Notes: generated from the sequence alone by a model not told the origin. A stretch of 6,637 nucleotides of DNA from Erysipelotrichaceae bacterium (GCA_016302195.1 JAEDOA010000087.1:1-6637), one strand, 5' to 3'. Counted from the first letter of the stretch, positions 1-6,559 are shown. Program-made: numbers and translations.

Positions 1-1282
1 CTGTTTTGTAATTAAATTTTACTAAGTTATATGTACTTCTAATATTTTTAGAAATCATATTCTTTGCTAAATAATTAGAATTAAATAGATTATTTAAAAC
101 AAAATAATGTAATAAAACAATTACAACAACAAAGCTAAATACAATCGCAAATCCTGTAATAGCCATTCCTAAGAAATACATTCTCAAGAATAGATATGAT
201 ACAACTACAGTAATAGCTACAAATAAAGCTGACCAAACAGTTGGTTGTGCTAATTTTGTAAAGGTATTCTTTAAAGAAGTAGATACTGTATTTCCAGATT
301 GATATAACTGATTAAAGATGTGATCAAACAGGAATAAATAGCCAATAGCTATGAATAAACCAAATAATAACATGGTAACAACATTTGAATTAAAGATTAC
401 TGTAAAGGCGCTAACAATATTAACTGATAATAAATGGTAGCCTACCAATAATAATGAGCTTACTAAACCGGTTAGTTTATAATTATAAATCAGTAAAAGT
501 GAACTAATAGCTATAGTAACCCAAAGTCCAGTAATAATTGCATTAGCCTGACTATTTGCTGAGGCTGTAGCTAAGGTAAAGCTCTGTTCTGTTATTGAAC
601 ATGGTAATTTTCCACTATTAGCAATACTTACCAAATTCTTTGTTGTTTCAAAATCGTGTGCACTAATAACATAGCATGTTTCAGAAATTGCTGAATTGCA
701 TAGAGCACTTGCTAAGTAAGCTGGTTCTTCTTTTTCACTTTCTTTTGCATAAGATAATGAAGAATCATAGTCCAGCCATACTACTAGATTCTTTTGCTCT
801 AATAAAGAAATTGATAATGTTGTAGCACCAAATTGTTTAGCATCTTCAACAAAGATATATAATAATGTATTTTCTCCAGATTGACTAACACCAAATGGCA
901 TAGACTCAACTAATACATCGCTAGTCATTACTTCTCTATCAAAAGCATCTCTAAAGCTGATTTCACCAGTTTTAGTAATGTATTTGCGCATTGCATCAAA
1001 ATCAAAGTCTCCAGTAAATGATAAGCTGATAACACTTCCATCAACTGTACTTTCAACATCGATTGCTCCAAAATTAGCTAATCTTTTTTCCAGTACTTCA
1101 CTTGTTTGTTTTATAACTGCTTCATCAGTACTATCGCAATTAAAAACAATTGTATGTCCTTTTGATAATTCTAAATCTAGTTGTACAGATGCGTTCATTT
1201 TAGGAGCAAAATATATAATTCCCACTAAAACCAACAACAAGGTAACCAGTGCAACAATCAATTTCTTAACATTTTTCTTCAT
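1..1282 (-). CDS. secD: Protein translocase subunit SecD, or N-terminal half of SecDF (partial, runs off left edge)
   Basis: An open frame of 427 codons starts at ATG 1282-1280 and has no stop before the window edge. SecD(F) is a membrane protein that helps SecYEG export at the extracytoplasmic side. Visible here are one N-terminal membrane segment (residues 8-26), an external domain (about 28-245), and five more membrane segments (about 248-267, 270-288, 300-320, 350-367, 370-395). Family marks include VQLDLELSKG (32-41, degenerate form of the GLDLxGG motif), LEKRLANFG (64-72), FTGDFDFDA (89-97), GEISFRD and NSGKLP (222-227). The last visible residues, LVKFNYKT, follow TM6 and resemble the start of a SecF half, so a SecDF fusion is likely but not shown. 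The canonical TM4 aspartate is I313, and the TM5 DAN motif is absent. The start has AAGGTGAG at 1294-1287 and overlaps the upstream gene by 17 nt, suggesting translational coupling. SecD identity is confident; normal function is uncertain. Confidence 0.87.
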   Translation of the reverse strand, partial: MKKNVKKLIVALVTLLLVLVGIIYFAPKMNASVQLDLELSKGHTIVFNCDSTDEAVIKQTSEVLEKRLANFGAIDVESTVDGSVISLSFTGDFDFDAMRKYITKTGEISFRDAFDREVMTSDVLVESMPFGVSQSGENTLLYIFVEDAKQFGATTLSISLLEQKNLVVWLDYDSSLSYAKESEKEEPAYLASALCNSAISETCYVISAHDFETTKNLVSIANSGKLPCSITEQSFTLATASANSQANAIITGLWVTIAISSLLLIYNYKLTGLVSSLLLVGYHLLSVNIVSAFTVIFNSNVVTMLLFGLFIAIGYLFLFDHIFNQLYQSGNTVSTSLKNTFTKLAQPTVWSALFVAITVVVSYLFLRMYFLGMAITGFAIVFSFVVVIVLLHYFVLNNLFNSNYLAKNMISKNIRSTYNLVKFNYKT

Positions 1283-1544
1283 AATTCTCACCTTCAAATT
1301 CCTTACTCATTTTATCAATACTATCTTGCAATTTATCTCCATTGCCCACAACATAGTCAATTACTTCATCAACGGTGATACTGTTAATATCACTTGCTAT
1401 TTTGCTGATATGATCTGGAACAGCTAACATCCATTTGCTGTTGTAAACCATCTTTTTAAATTGTTGAAAAGACAAATAATGCAACTGATTTCTAGTTAAA
1501 CTATTGTATTTAATATGTAACAAAAAATTAATCTCTTTATCCAT
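1266..1544 (-). CDS. ComN-like small post-transcriptional regulator family protein
   Basis: A 92-residue soluble protein with no signal peptide or membrane segment. I assign it to the ComN/YrzD-type family (Pfam Post_transc_reg) from pattern and context. The stretch FKKMVYNSKW (29-38), then DHISKIASDI (44-53), then ITVDEVIDYV (56-65) resembles the family arrangement: an LW..L..KKW element followed by I..DILSL....Y.NY. In Bacillus the comN gene is close to secDF, and here it lies directly upstream of secD. ComN in Bacillus subtilis acts post-transcriptionally on comE mRNA and is linked to DivIVA at division sites; whether that role holds here is unknown. The C-terminus (about 70-92) is acidic and charged. 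The start follows the mraY stop by one base, with AGGAG at 1558-1554, and the 3' end overlaps secD. It is almost certainly a real gene; the family assignment is moderate and rests on remembered family features. Confidence 0.6.
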   Translation of the reverse strand: MDKEINFLLHIKYNSLTRNQLHYLSFQQFKKMVYNSKWMLAVPDHISKIASDINSITVDEVIDYVVGNGDKLQDSIDKMSKEFEGENYEEKC

Positions 1545-1545
1545 C

Positions 1546-2508
1546 TTATAGAACTCCTATCAATAGGCCAATAAGTGATAGAGCTAAGCCACACAACCAG
1601 AATACTAATACAACTTTTGTTTCTTTCCATCCGCTTAACTCAAAGTGGTGATGGATTGGCGCCATTTTAAACACTCGCTTTCCTGTCAGCTTGAATGATC
1701 CAATTTGAATAATATCAGATAGTACCTCAATTACAAAGACACCTCCGATTAATACTAGTGCGATTTCTTCCTTTGTCACCATAGCTACCGCAGCAAGTAA
1801 ACCACCTAAGGCTAAGCTACCAGCATCTCCCATAAAAATCTTAGCTGGATGAAAATTGTATTTCAAATAACCTAGAAGTGAACCAATTAAGCCACACAAG
1901 AATATAGCAATGTTAATTAATCCACTACGATAGCAGAAAAAGATATAGGGAACAAAAGCAAATATTGATAAACCTGCGCAAAGCCCATCCAGGCCATCAG
2001 CTAAATTTACCGCATTAGAGGTTCCTGTAAACATAAAGAAGACTAATATCATATAAAACCATCCTAAATCTATTTGAATAGAAGTGAATGGAATAATAAT
2101 TAAACTATTAGTAAGACTACGGTAAAGGATGTAGAACACTACTGCCAAAACCGATTGCATCAGAAATTTATATTTTGCCTTTAAGCCATCATTATTCTTT
2201 TTTACGACAATTAAAAAATCATCAACAAATCCGATAATCCCATAAGCAATAAAAGCAAATAAGACTAGTAAGAATGTTTTATCAGAAAAAGCCTTTGGGA
2301 TAACTATCAAAGCAGTAACTATGCTAGTTATGATAAATACTACTCCTCCCATCGTTGGAGTTCCCGCCTTTATTAAGTGAGATTTTGGTCCTTCCTGACG
2401 AATAGACTGGCCAAATTTAATTTTATGTAAATATGGAATAGCTAGCGGATAAAGCAATAATGCTAATCCCAAACCAATTCCAAAAGCTAAAATCATCTTT
2501 ACAAGCAT
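1546..2508 (-). CDS. mraY: Phospho-N-acetylmuramoyl-pentapeptide-transferase MraY (lipid I synthase)
   Basis: MraY is an integral membrane enzyme. It transfers phospho-MurNAc-pentapeptide from UDP to undecaprenyl phosphate, making lipid I, the first membrane-bound peptidoglycan precursor. The 320-residue product is of normal length (about 320-325) and is dominated by roughly ten hydrophobic segments. Diagnostic motifs are all present: KFGQSIRQEGPKSH near 31-44, GTPTMGG (49-55), the DD pair (96-97), NLADGLDGL (168-176; usually NLTDGLDGL), HPAKIFMGDAGSLALGG (220-236) and the PIHHHFE loop (284-290). I chose ATG 2508-2506: it has a perfect GGAGG at 2521-2517 with 8-nt spacing, and the protein then begins MLVKMILAFG as in homologues. 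The in-frame ATG at 2523 has no ribosome binding site and would sit only a few bases after the predicted transcription start. The gene has its own promoter and is followed without a gap by the ComN-like gene. Confidence 0.97.
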   Translation of the reverse strand: MLVKMILAFGIGLGLALLLYPLAIPYLHKIKFGQSIRQEGPKSHLIKAGTPTMGGVVFIITSIVTALIVIPKAFSDKTFLLVLFAFIAYGIIGFVDDFLIVVKKNNDGLKAKYKFLMQSVLAVVFYILYRSLTNSLIIIPFTSIQIDLGWFYMILVFFMFTGTSNAVNLADGLDGLCAGLSIFAFVPYIFFCYRSGLINIAIFLCGLIGSLLGYLKYNFHPAKIFMGDAGSLALGGLLAAVAMVTKEEIALVLIGGVFVIEVLSDIIQIGSFKLTGKRVFKMAPIHHHFELSGWKETKVVLVFWLCGLALSLIGLLIGVL

Positions 2509-2516
2509 AATAAAAA

Positions 2517-2521
2517 CCTCC
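2517..2521 (-). promoter_or_regulatory. Ribosome binding site of mraY (decides the start)
   Basis: GGAGG, 8 nt before ATG 2508-2506. The upstream in-frame ATG at 2523-2521 overlaps this site and has only an A-rich stretch before it, so the downstream ATG is the likely start. Confidence 0.85.
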
Positions 2522-2534
2522 ATATGCTTTGTTT

Positions 2535-2562
2535 ATTATATCATTTTATTAAGATTTTTAAA
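2535..2562 (-). promoter_or_regulatory. Predicted sigma-A promoter of mraY
   Basis: The -10 is TATAAT (2540-2535), preceded by TGA, giving an extended TGnTATAAT element. The -35 is TTTAAA (2562-2557, 4 of 6 consensus bases) with a 16-nt spacer. Transcription would start near 2528, giving a leader of about 20 nt that contains the mraY ribosome binding site. It lies just downstream of the terminator after pbpB, so mraY appears to be transcribed separately from the mraZ operon. Confidence 0.65.
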
Positions 2563-2564
2563 GA

Positions 2565-2586
2565 GTTTTTTCTAACTAGAAAAAAC
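2565..2586. repeat. Perfect 10-bp inverted repeat next to the mraY promoter
   Basis: Arms GTTTTTTCTA and TAGAAAAAAC are separated by only AC. The repeat ends 3 bp upstream of the mraY -35 box. It has no U-tract after it on the minus strand, so it is not an obvious terminator. It may be an operator, an AT-rich upstream promoter element, or chance in AT-rich DNA. Confidence 0.4.
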
Positions 2587-2610
2587 AACAACATCATCGC
2601 TAATATGAAA

Positions 2611-2650
2611 ATAAAAAATAAGATATGTCTAATAAAACATATCTTATTTT
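2611..2650 (-). terminator. Intrinsic terminator of the mraZ-rsmH-ftsL-pbpB operon
   Basis: A perfect 14-bp stem (2615-2628 with 2637-2650) and 8-nt loop, 25 nt after the pbpB stop. On the minus strand the right arm ends in a run of T continuing past the stem (TTATTTTTTAT). Only 3 of 14 pairs are G-C, so some readthrough into mraY is possible. The A-rich left flank could also give some function on the plus strand, but no plus-strand gene needs it. Confidence 0.75.
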
Positions 2651-2675
2651 GAAAGCAGTAATGAAAATAAGTTAT

Positions 2676-4868
2676 TTAGCCCAAAACTATCTCTAAGATG
2701 TCACCTTCATCAATAATTTCATCTGGTTTTATGCTTTGGCTAACAACATAACCGCTTCCGGTTATTTTTACTTTAATATTAGCTAAATCACAATAAGCCA
2801 ATACTTCTTTTTTGTTAAATCCTGTCAAATCAGCCATTGTGATGTTTTGATAATCAGTCAAAAAGAATAATCGTCCATTTTCAAGTAAAGTGAAACCCTT
2901 TTTTGGATATTGATTAATTATAGTATCTCCATCACCAATTGCGACAATATTCATGTTGTATTTTGAAAGCTTTGTGATAGCTGATTCTAAACTATAGTTA
3001 GTATAATTATCCAAAGTAAATTGCTCTTTATTAACATCCTGATTATCCTGGTTGGTTGAAGATAACCCTAAAATATTGGCAACTACCTGTTCTAATTGAT
3101 TAATGTAAGGAATTGATTGAGATGTTCTAGGATTGCTATCCTGATAACAGAAATAAATTAAAACCTGAGGATCTTCAATCGGCATGGCTAGCATCATTGA
3201 GTGAATAGTCAAATCTCCATAGCCACCGCTTTCCAATGCAACTTCTGCTGTACCTGATTTACCGCCTACATTACATTGATCAATCTTATATTTTGCACTT
3301 GTAACACTCCATCCAGAGTTTACTACTCCATTCATTAAATCCAACATTGCTTCAGCCGTAGAGGCGCTGATTGGCTTTCCAACTTCTTCTCTTTGTCCTT
3401 GATAAACCACTTTTGAAGTATTTGGATCAATAATTGTATCAACGATATACGGTTTAATCATTACCCCTTCATTACAAAAAGCAGTATAAGCCTGTATTAC
3501 CTGTAACGCATTTGCACTCATACCTTGACCAAACGAAGTATTAATTAAGCTATACGGATTAGAATAATCGGCGCTTCCATAGAAATCGCCTTCATCTATG
3601 CCATAAACATTAACAGGCTTGTAAAAACCAAACTTATCCATATATTCAATATAAATACTTGGATCGACATATTTTTCTAACAATACAGCACATCCTACAT
3701 TGTACGAACAACAATAGGCTTCATAAAAGCTAGCATTTGGTATTTGTTCATCTAGATAGTTATGAATCGATAAACCATTATCATAATTTAGACGCACAAT
3801 TTTATCATTTGATGAACCATCTACATAAAATATCCTCGCGTCCAATTTATCTGATTTATTAAAAGTTCCCTGTTCAATTGCTGCAGCGTAAACAAATGAT
3901 TTGATAGTTGAACCAGGTTCATAAGGCAAAGCAGCATTATAGTCATTATAATCAGTAATATCCATTGTATTAGGATCAAAACTAGGATAAGATGAATAGC
4001 CTAAAATCTTACCGTCTTTTGCATCCATAACAATGCCCCAGGCTTTATCAACGGAATCGGAAATGTCCATTGTGTTTGTTAATGCTGTTTCTAAAGCCTG
4101 TTGAATTACACTATTTAAAGTCAAGGTAACATCATAACCATTACTAGATGGTTGAATTGTTATATTTCCTCCCGATAGTGGATAACCGTTTACATCAGAA
4201 TAATACTCCTCATATCCAATCTGACCGCTAAGTTGATCATTCAACAAGCCCTCAATACCTGAAATGCCGACTAATTGATAATCATAATCAATCATTTGAT
4301 TTTCAACATAACCTATTAAGTGAGAGGCAAAAGTTTTATTTGGATAATATCTGGATGTTGAAGAAGTAAAAACAATACCAGGTAGATTTAATGCTTCAAT
4401 TTGATTTTTTGTATCATACGAAAGTTCACTACCCTTAGGACCTACTTCGACCTGATAATAACTTTTATCAGATAATCTTTCAATTAAATAGCTTTCATCT
4501 ATACCTAAAATAGGCGAAATCAATTGAGCTGTCTTATTTACGTCAACGACATAATCATCTACTAAAACAACCTCACCTTGATCATTTTTAGCATATTTCT
4601 GATGAGTACTATCTAAAATAAAAGCTATCTTATATACAGTAACATCATTAGCTAATATATTTCCTTCACTGTCATAAACAGTTCCTCTAGTAGGTATAAT
4701 TTTTTCTTGCGATATTAAAACACCCTTATTATCTTTGAAATCAATATCCGATAAAAGGGTTTTGCCTGTAAACTGCAATTTTAAAAGATTAACCAGCATA
4801 ACGGTTAATAACAATACTAAAATAACAGCTAGTAAATTAATCTTATAATTCTTTTTAAGTTTTCTCAT
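2676..4868 (-). CDS. pbpB: Class B penicillin-binding protein, PBP2B/PBP2x type, with two PASTA domains
   Basis: A septal peptidoglycan DD-transpeptidase that cross-links stem peptides with FtsW as its expected glycosyltransferase partner. Length is 730 residues, close to PBP2x/PBP2B. Layout: short basic cytoplasmic tail, one membrane anchor (about 11-30), dimerisation/pedestal domain containing PTRGTVYDSEGNILA (59-73), then the transpeptidase domain. Catalytic motifs are present: STIK (S320 nucleophile, K323), S388-Y-N390 as SxN, and KSGT (537-540). Two C-terminal PASTA repeats follow (about 618-671 and 674-729). PASTA domains place it with the Gram-positive division PBPs; SpoVD, the sporulation paralogue, is similar in layout, but the position after ftsL argues for the division enzyme. 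The start is 3 nt after the ftsL stop and has no clear ribosome binding site (TTAGAAT before ATG), so translation is probably coupled. Unusual: three cysteines (386, 387, 393) surround the SxN motif. Confidence 0.95.
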   Translation of the reverse strand: MRKLKKNYKINLLAVILVLLLTVMLVNLLKLQFTGKTLLSDIDFKDNKGVLISQEKIIPTRGTVYDSEGNILANDVTVYKIAFILDSTHQKYAKNDQGEVVLVDDYVVDVNKTAQLISPILGIDESYLIERLSDKSYYQVEVGPKGSELSYDTKNQIEALNLPGIVFTSSTSRYYPNKTFASHLIGYVENQMIDYDYQLVGISGIEGLLNDQLSGQIGYEEYYSDVNGYPLSGGNITIQPSSNGYDVTLTLNSVIQQALETALTNTMDISDSVDKAWGIVMDAKDGKILGYSSYPSFDPNTMDITDYNDYNAALPYEPGSTIKSFVYAAAIEQGTFNKSDKLDARIFYVDGSSNDKIVRLNYDNGLSIHNYLDEQIPNASFYEAYCCSYNVGCAVLLEKYVDPSIYIEYMDKFGFYKPVNVYGIDEGDFYGSADYSNPYSLINTSFGQGMSANALQVIQAYTAFCNEGVMIKPYIVDTIIDPNTSKVVYQGQREEVGKPISASTAEAMLDLMNGVVNSGWSVTSAKYKIDQCNVGGKSGTAEVALESGGYGDLTIHSMMLAMPIEDPQVLIYFCYQDSNPRTSQSIPYINQLEQVVANILGLSSTNQDNQDVNKEQFTLDNYTNYSLESAITKLSKYNMNIVAIGDGDTIINQYPKKGFTLLENGRLFFLTDYQNITMADLTGFNKKEVLAYCDLANIKVKITGSGYVVSQSIKPDEIIDEGDILEIVLG

Positions 4869-4871
4869 ATT

Positions 4872-5162
4872 CTAATTGTAAATAGAAACGACCGAGGTTT
4901 GAGTTGTTAATCCTTTAACAGATGCCATTTCCATTACTCTATTATAATCCGATAACTGCTTAACTTGAATAGTCAATGCATCAACTTCTGCTTTTGTTTG
5001 AACAATTAACTGTTGATTTTGTTTCTGCTGGGCAGCTAATGAGACATTATATGATTTCAAAAAGATAGAACTAGCCAAATACATGAAAGCCGAAAATATA
5101 AAAAACGCTGTTACAACTCTATCCCATCTTATTCTAGTTTTTCTTACAACCATAGTTTTCAT
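4872..5162 (-). CDS. ftsL: Cell division protein FtsL
   Basis: A 96-residue bitopic membrane protein of the divisome. FtsL pairs with DivIC (FtsB) through a coiled coil and helps activate the septal FtsW-PBP synthase. The sequence shows a basic cytoplasmic head (residues 1-15: several K and R), one membrane segment (about 17-36), then an external heptad-like helix rich in Q, V and L (about 40-73), and a short tail with VMEMASVKGL typical of FtsL/DivIC C-termini. Sequence identity in FtsL is low across bacteria, so the call rests on size, topology and position between rsmH and pbpB. The start ATG 5162-5160 has AAGG at 5172-5169 with 6-nt spacing; the next ATG (codon 4) is too far away. The gap to the rsmH stop is 3 nt. 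Confidence 0.9.
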   Translation of the reverse strand: MKTMVVRKTRIRWDRVVTAFFIFSAFMYLASSIFLKSYNVSLAAQQKQNQQLIVQTKAEVDALTIQVKQLSDYNRVMEMASVKGLTTQTSVVSIYN

Positions 5163-5165
5163 AAG

Positions 5166-6098
5166 CTACCTTCTTTCTATAACTCTTAATTTACTGCTAT
5201 GAGATCTTCTATTCTCATTTAGCTCTTCTTGAGAAGCAGTAATCACTTTTTTATTAACTAAAACATATTCACTTTGAGGTATTTCGGATTGTTTTAGAGG
5301 AATGTGTTTATCTATTTCAACTGGACTTGCGGCTTTTTTAAAAGCCTTTTTTACTATCTCATCCTCAAGTGAATGAAAAGTTAATATCGCAAATCTAGCT
5401 TGATGGTTTAATAGCTCTAGCCCATCTTCAACCGCTTTTGACAAGTTATTTAATTCGTTATTTACCTCAATTCTTAAGGCCTGAAATGTTTGCTTAGCTG
5501 GATGGCCCTGTTTTGCCAAATCCTTTGCAGGCATTGACTTTTTGATTATTTCAACTAACTGACCAGTTGTATCAATTGGACAAACCATTCGAGCTTTTTC
5601 AATATTTCTAGCAATGCTAACAGCGTATTTCTCTTGACCGTAATCTCTAAATATTCTTACCAGATCCTTAAACTGATAATTATTTACTATATAATGAGCA
5701 TCCAATGATTGGTTTTGATTCATCCTCATATCAAGCCTAGTATCAAAGCGATAAGAGAAACCTCTTTTTGGATCATCAAATTGTGGTGAAGAAACACCAA
5801 TATCCAACAAAATACCATCAACTTTGCTAACGCCATATTCTTTTAAGGCTTGTTTCATGTTAGCGAAATTATCATTAATAATCGTAAAATTGTCGGATAT
5901 CTTTTTTAGTTTTTCATTTGACTGTTGGATAGCTTCATCATCAATGTCGAAACAATACAAATGCCCTTTATCAGATAAGTGAGAAAGAATACTACTTGAA
6001 TGTCCTGCTCTTCCTAAGGTTCCATCAACATAAATACCGTCAGCCTTAATGTTCAATAATTCAATGCACTGATTTAACATTACACTTACATGTTCCAT
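5166..6098 (-). CDS. rsmH: 16S rRNA (cytosine-1402-N4)-methyltransferase RsmH (MraW)
   Basis: A SAM-dependent methyltransferase that modifies N4 of C1402 in the decoding centre of 16S rRNA. The 310-residue product has the usual length. Motifs in order: start MEHVSVMLNQ (family HxPVLL); SAM-binding YVDGTLGRAGHS (23-34); acidic CFDIDDEA (49-56); DGILLDIGVSSPQFD (94-108); RGFSYRFDTRLDMRMN (112-127); YGQEKYAVSIARNI (153-166); HPAKQTFQALRIEVNNEL (199-216); ARFAILTFHSLEDEIVK (234-250); and the C-terminal RRSHSSKLRVIERR (297-310). The start ATG 6098-6096 lies inside the mraZ 3' end (13-nt overlap) with GGAGG at 6110-6106 and 7-nt spacing, so coupling to mraZ is likely. It sits second in the dcw operon, as in most bacteria. 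Nothing appears broken or missing. Confidence 0.97.
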   Translation of the reverse strand: MEHVSVMLNQCIELLNIKADGIYVDGTLGRAGHSSSILSHLSDKGHLYCFDIDDEAIQQSNEKLKKISDNFTIINDNFANMKQALKEYGVSKVDGILLDIGVSSPQFDDPKRGFSYRFDTRLDMRMNQNQSLDAHYIVNNYQFKDLVRIFRDYGQEKYAVSIARNIEKARMVCPIDTTGQLVEIIKKSMPAKDLAKQGHPAKQTFQALRIEVNNELNNLSKAVEDGLELLNHQARFAILTFHSLEDEIVKKAFKKAASPVEIDKHIPLKQSEIPQSEYVLVNKKVITASQEELNENRRSHSSKLRVIERR

Positions 6099-6517
6099 GG
6101 TAAATCCTCCACTATTTCACTCATTTCTTCATTGCTTGAAGATTCGCTATATTGCTGATAGATATCCTGGTCCCATAATTCAACATGATCTCCTGCCCCA
6201 GTAAATACTACATTCTTTTTTAACTGGGCAATTTCCATCAGGTTTGTTGGGATATTGATTCTTCCTTGAACATCGAAGTTGCATTCATCAGTATTCTTAA
6301 ATCGATCTCTGACATACTTTCTGATTTTGCTATTGTTTTGATTCAGGGAATTCAAATAATTTGTTTCCTTTTCCCATCTTTCTGAGGAATAAATAGCCAA
6401 ACAGCCATCAAGGTATCTGCTTACAACGCATTTTTCGCCCAAATCATAACGAAATTTCGCTGGAACAGCGATTCTTCCTTTTGAATCAATTGTATGACGA
6501 AACTCACCAGTAAACAT
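6086..6517 (-). CDS. mraZ: Transcriptional regulator MraZ
   Basis: A DNA-binding protein of the AbrB-like double-psi/SpoVT fold that forms a ring and binds short repeats upstream of its own operon. With the start at ATG 6517-6515 the product has 143 residues, the usual length, and begins MFTGEFRHTIDSKGRIAVP. The two repeated family motifs are visible: DSKGRIAVP (11-19) and DVQGRINIP (82-90), with FTGAGDHVELW at 105-115. The tail is acidic (SSSNEEMSEIVED). An upstream in-frame TTG at 6565 would add 16 residues (TIRPIYVQKWGKR and others), but it lies ahead of the predicted transcription start and lacks a ribosome binding site, so it is rejected. GGGG at 6528-6525 is 7 nt before the chosen ATG. 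It is the first gene of the operon and overlaps rsmH by 13 nt. Autoregulation is inferred from family knowledge plus the boxes upstream. Confidence 0.96.
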   Translation of the reverse strand: MFTGEFRHTIDSKGRIAVPAKFRYDLGEKCVVSRYLDGCLAIYSSERWEKETNYLNSLNQNNSKIRKYVRDRFKNTDECNFDVQGRINIPTNLMEIAQLKKNVVFTGAGDHVELWDQDIYQQYSESSSNEEMSEIVEDLPWNM

Positions 6518-6524
6518 TCTTTTT

Positions 6525-6559
6525 CCCCACTTTTGGACGTATATTGGACGTATTGTCCA
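6525..6559 (-). promoter_or_regulatory. Candidate MraZ operator: four TGG-type boxes
   Basis: Read on the minus strand, the leader between promoter and mraZ contains TGGAC (6559-6555), GTCCA (6549-6545), GTCCA (6538-6534) and TGGGG (6529-6525). GTCCA is TGGAC on the opposite strand, so all four are TGG-type pentamers, spaced by 5, 6 and 4 nt, about 10 bp centre to centre. The two middle boxes lie in a direct repeat TACGTCCAA with an 11-bp period. MraZ of Escherichia coli binds TGGGN repeats spaced by 5 nt, which this resembles; the mixed orientation is different. The last box overlaps the ribosome binding site. Confidence 0.55.

Noticed and set aside
978..1427. A 149-codon open frame on the plus strand
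   Set aside because: It lies antisense to secD and the ComN-like gene, both supported by family motifs and ribosome binding sites. Its product is low in complexity (rich in S, T, I, F) and resembles no family I know.
2509..2523. Upstream ATG for mraY
   Set aside because: No ribosome binding site; it overlaps the GGAGG that serves the ATG at 2508 and lies only about 5 nt from the predicted transcript start.
2565..2586. Second terminator after pbpB
   Set aside because: The palindrome has a 2-nt gap, almost no G-C pairs and no U-tract after it on the minus strand.
6534..6557. Riboswitch or attenuator in the mraZ leader
   Set aside because: The leader is only about 43 nt and has one 5-bp inverted repeat; protein-binding boxes explain it better.
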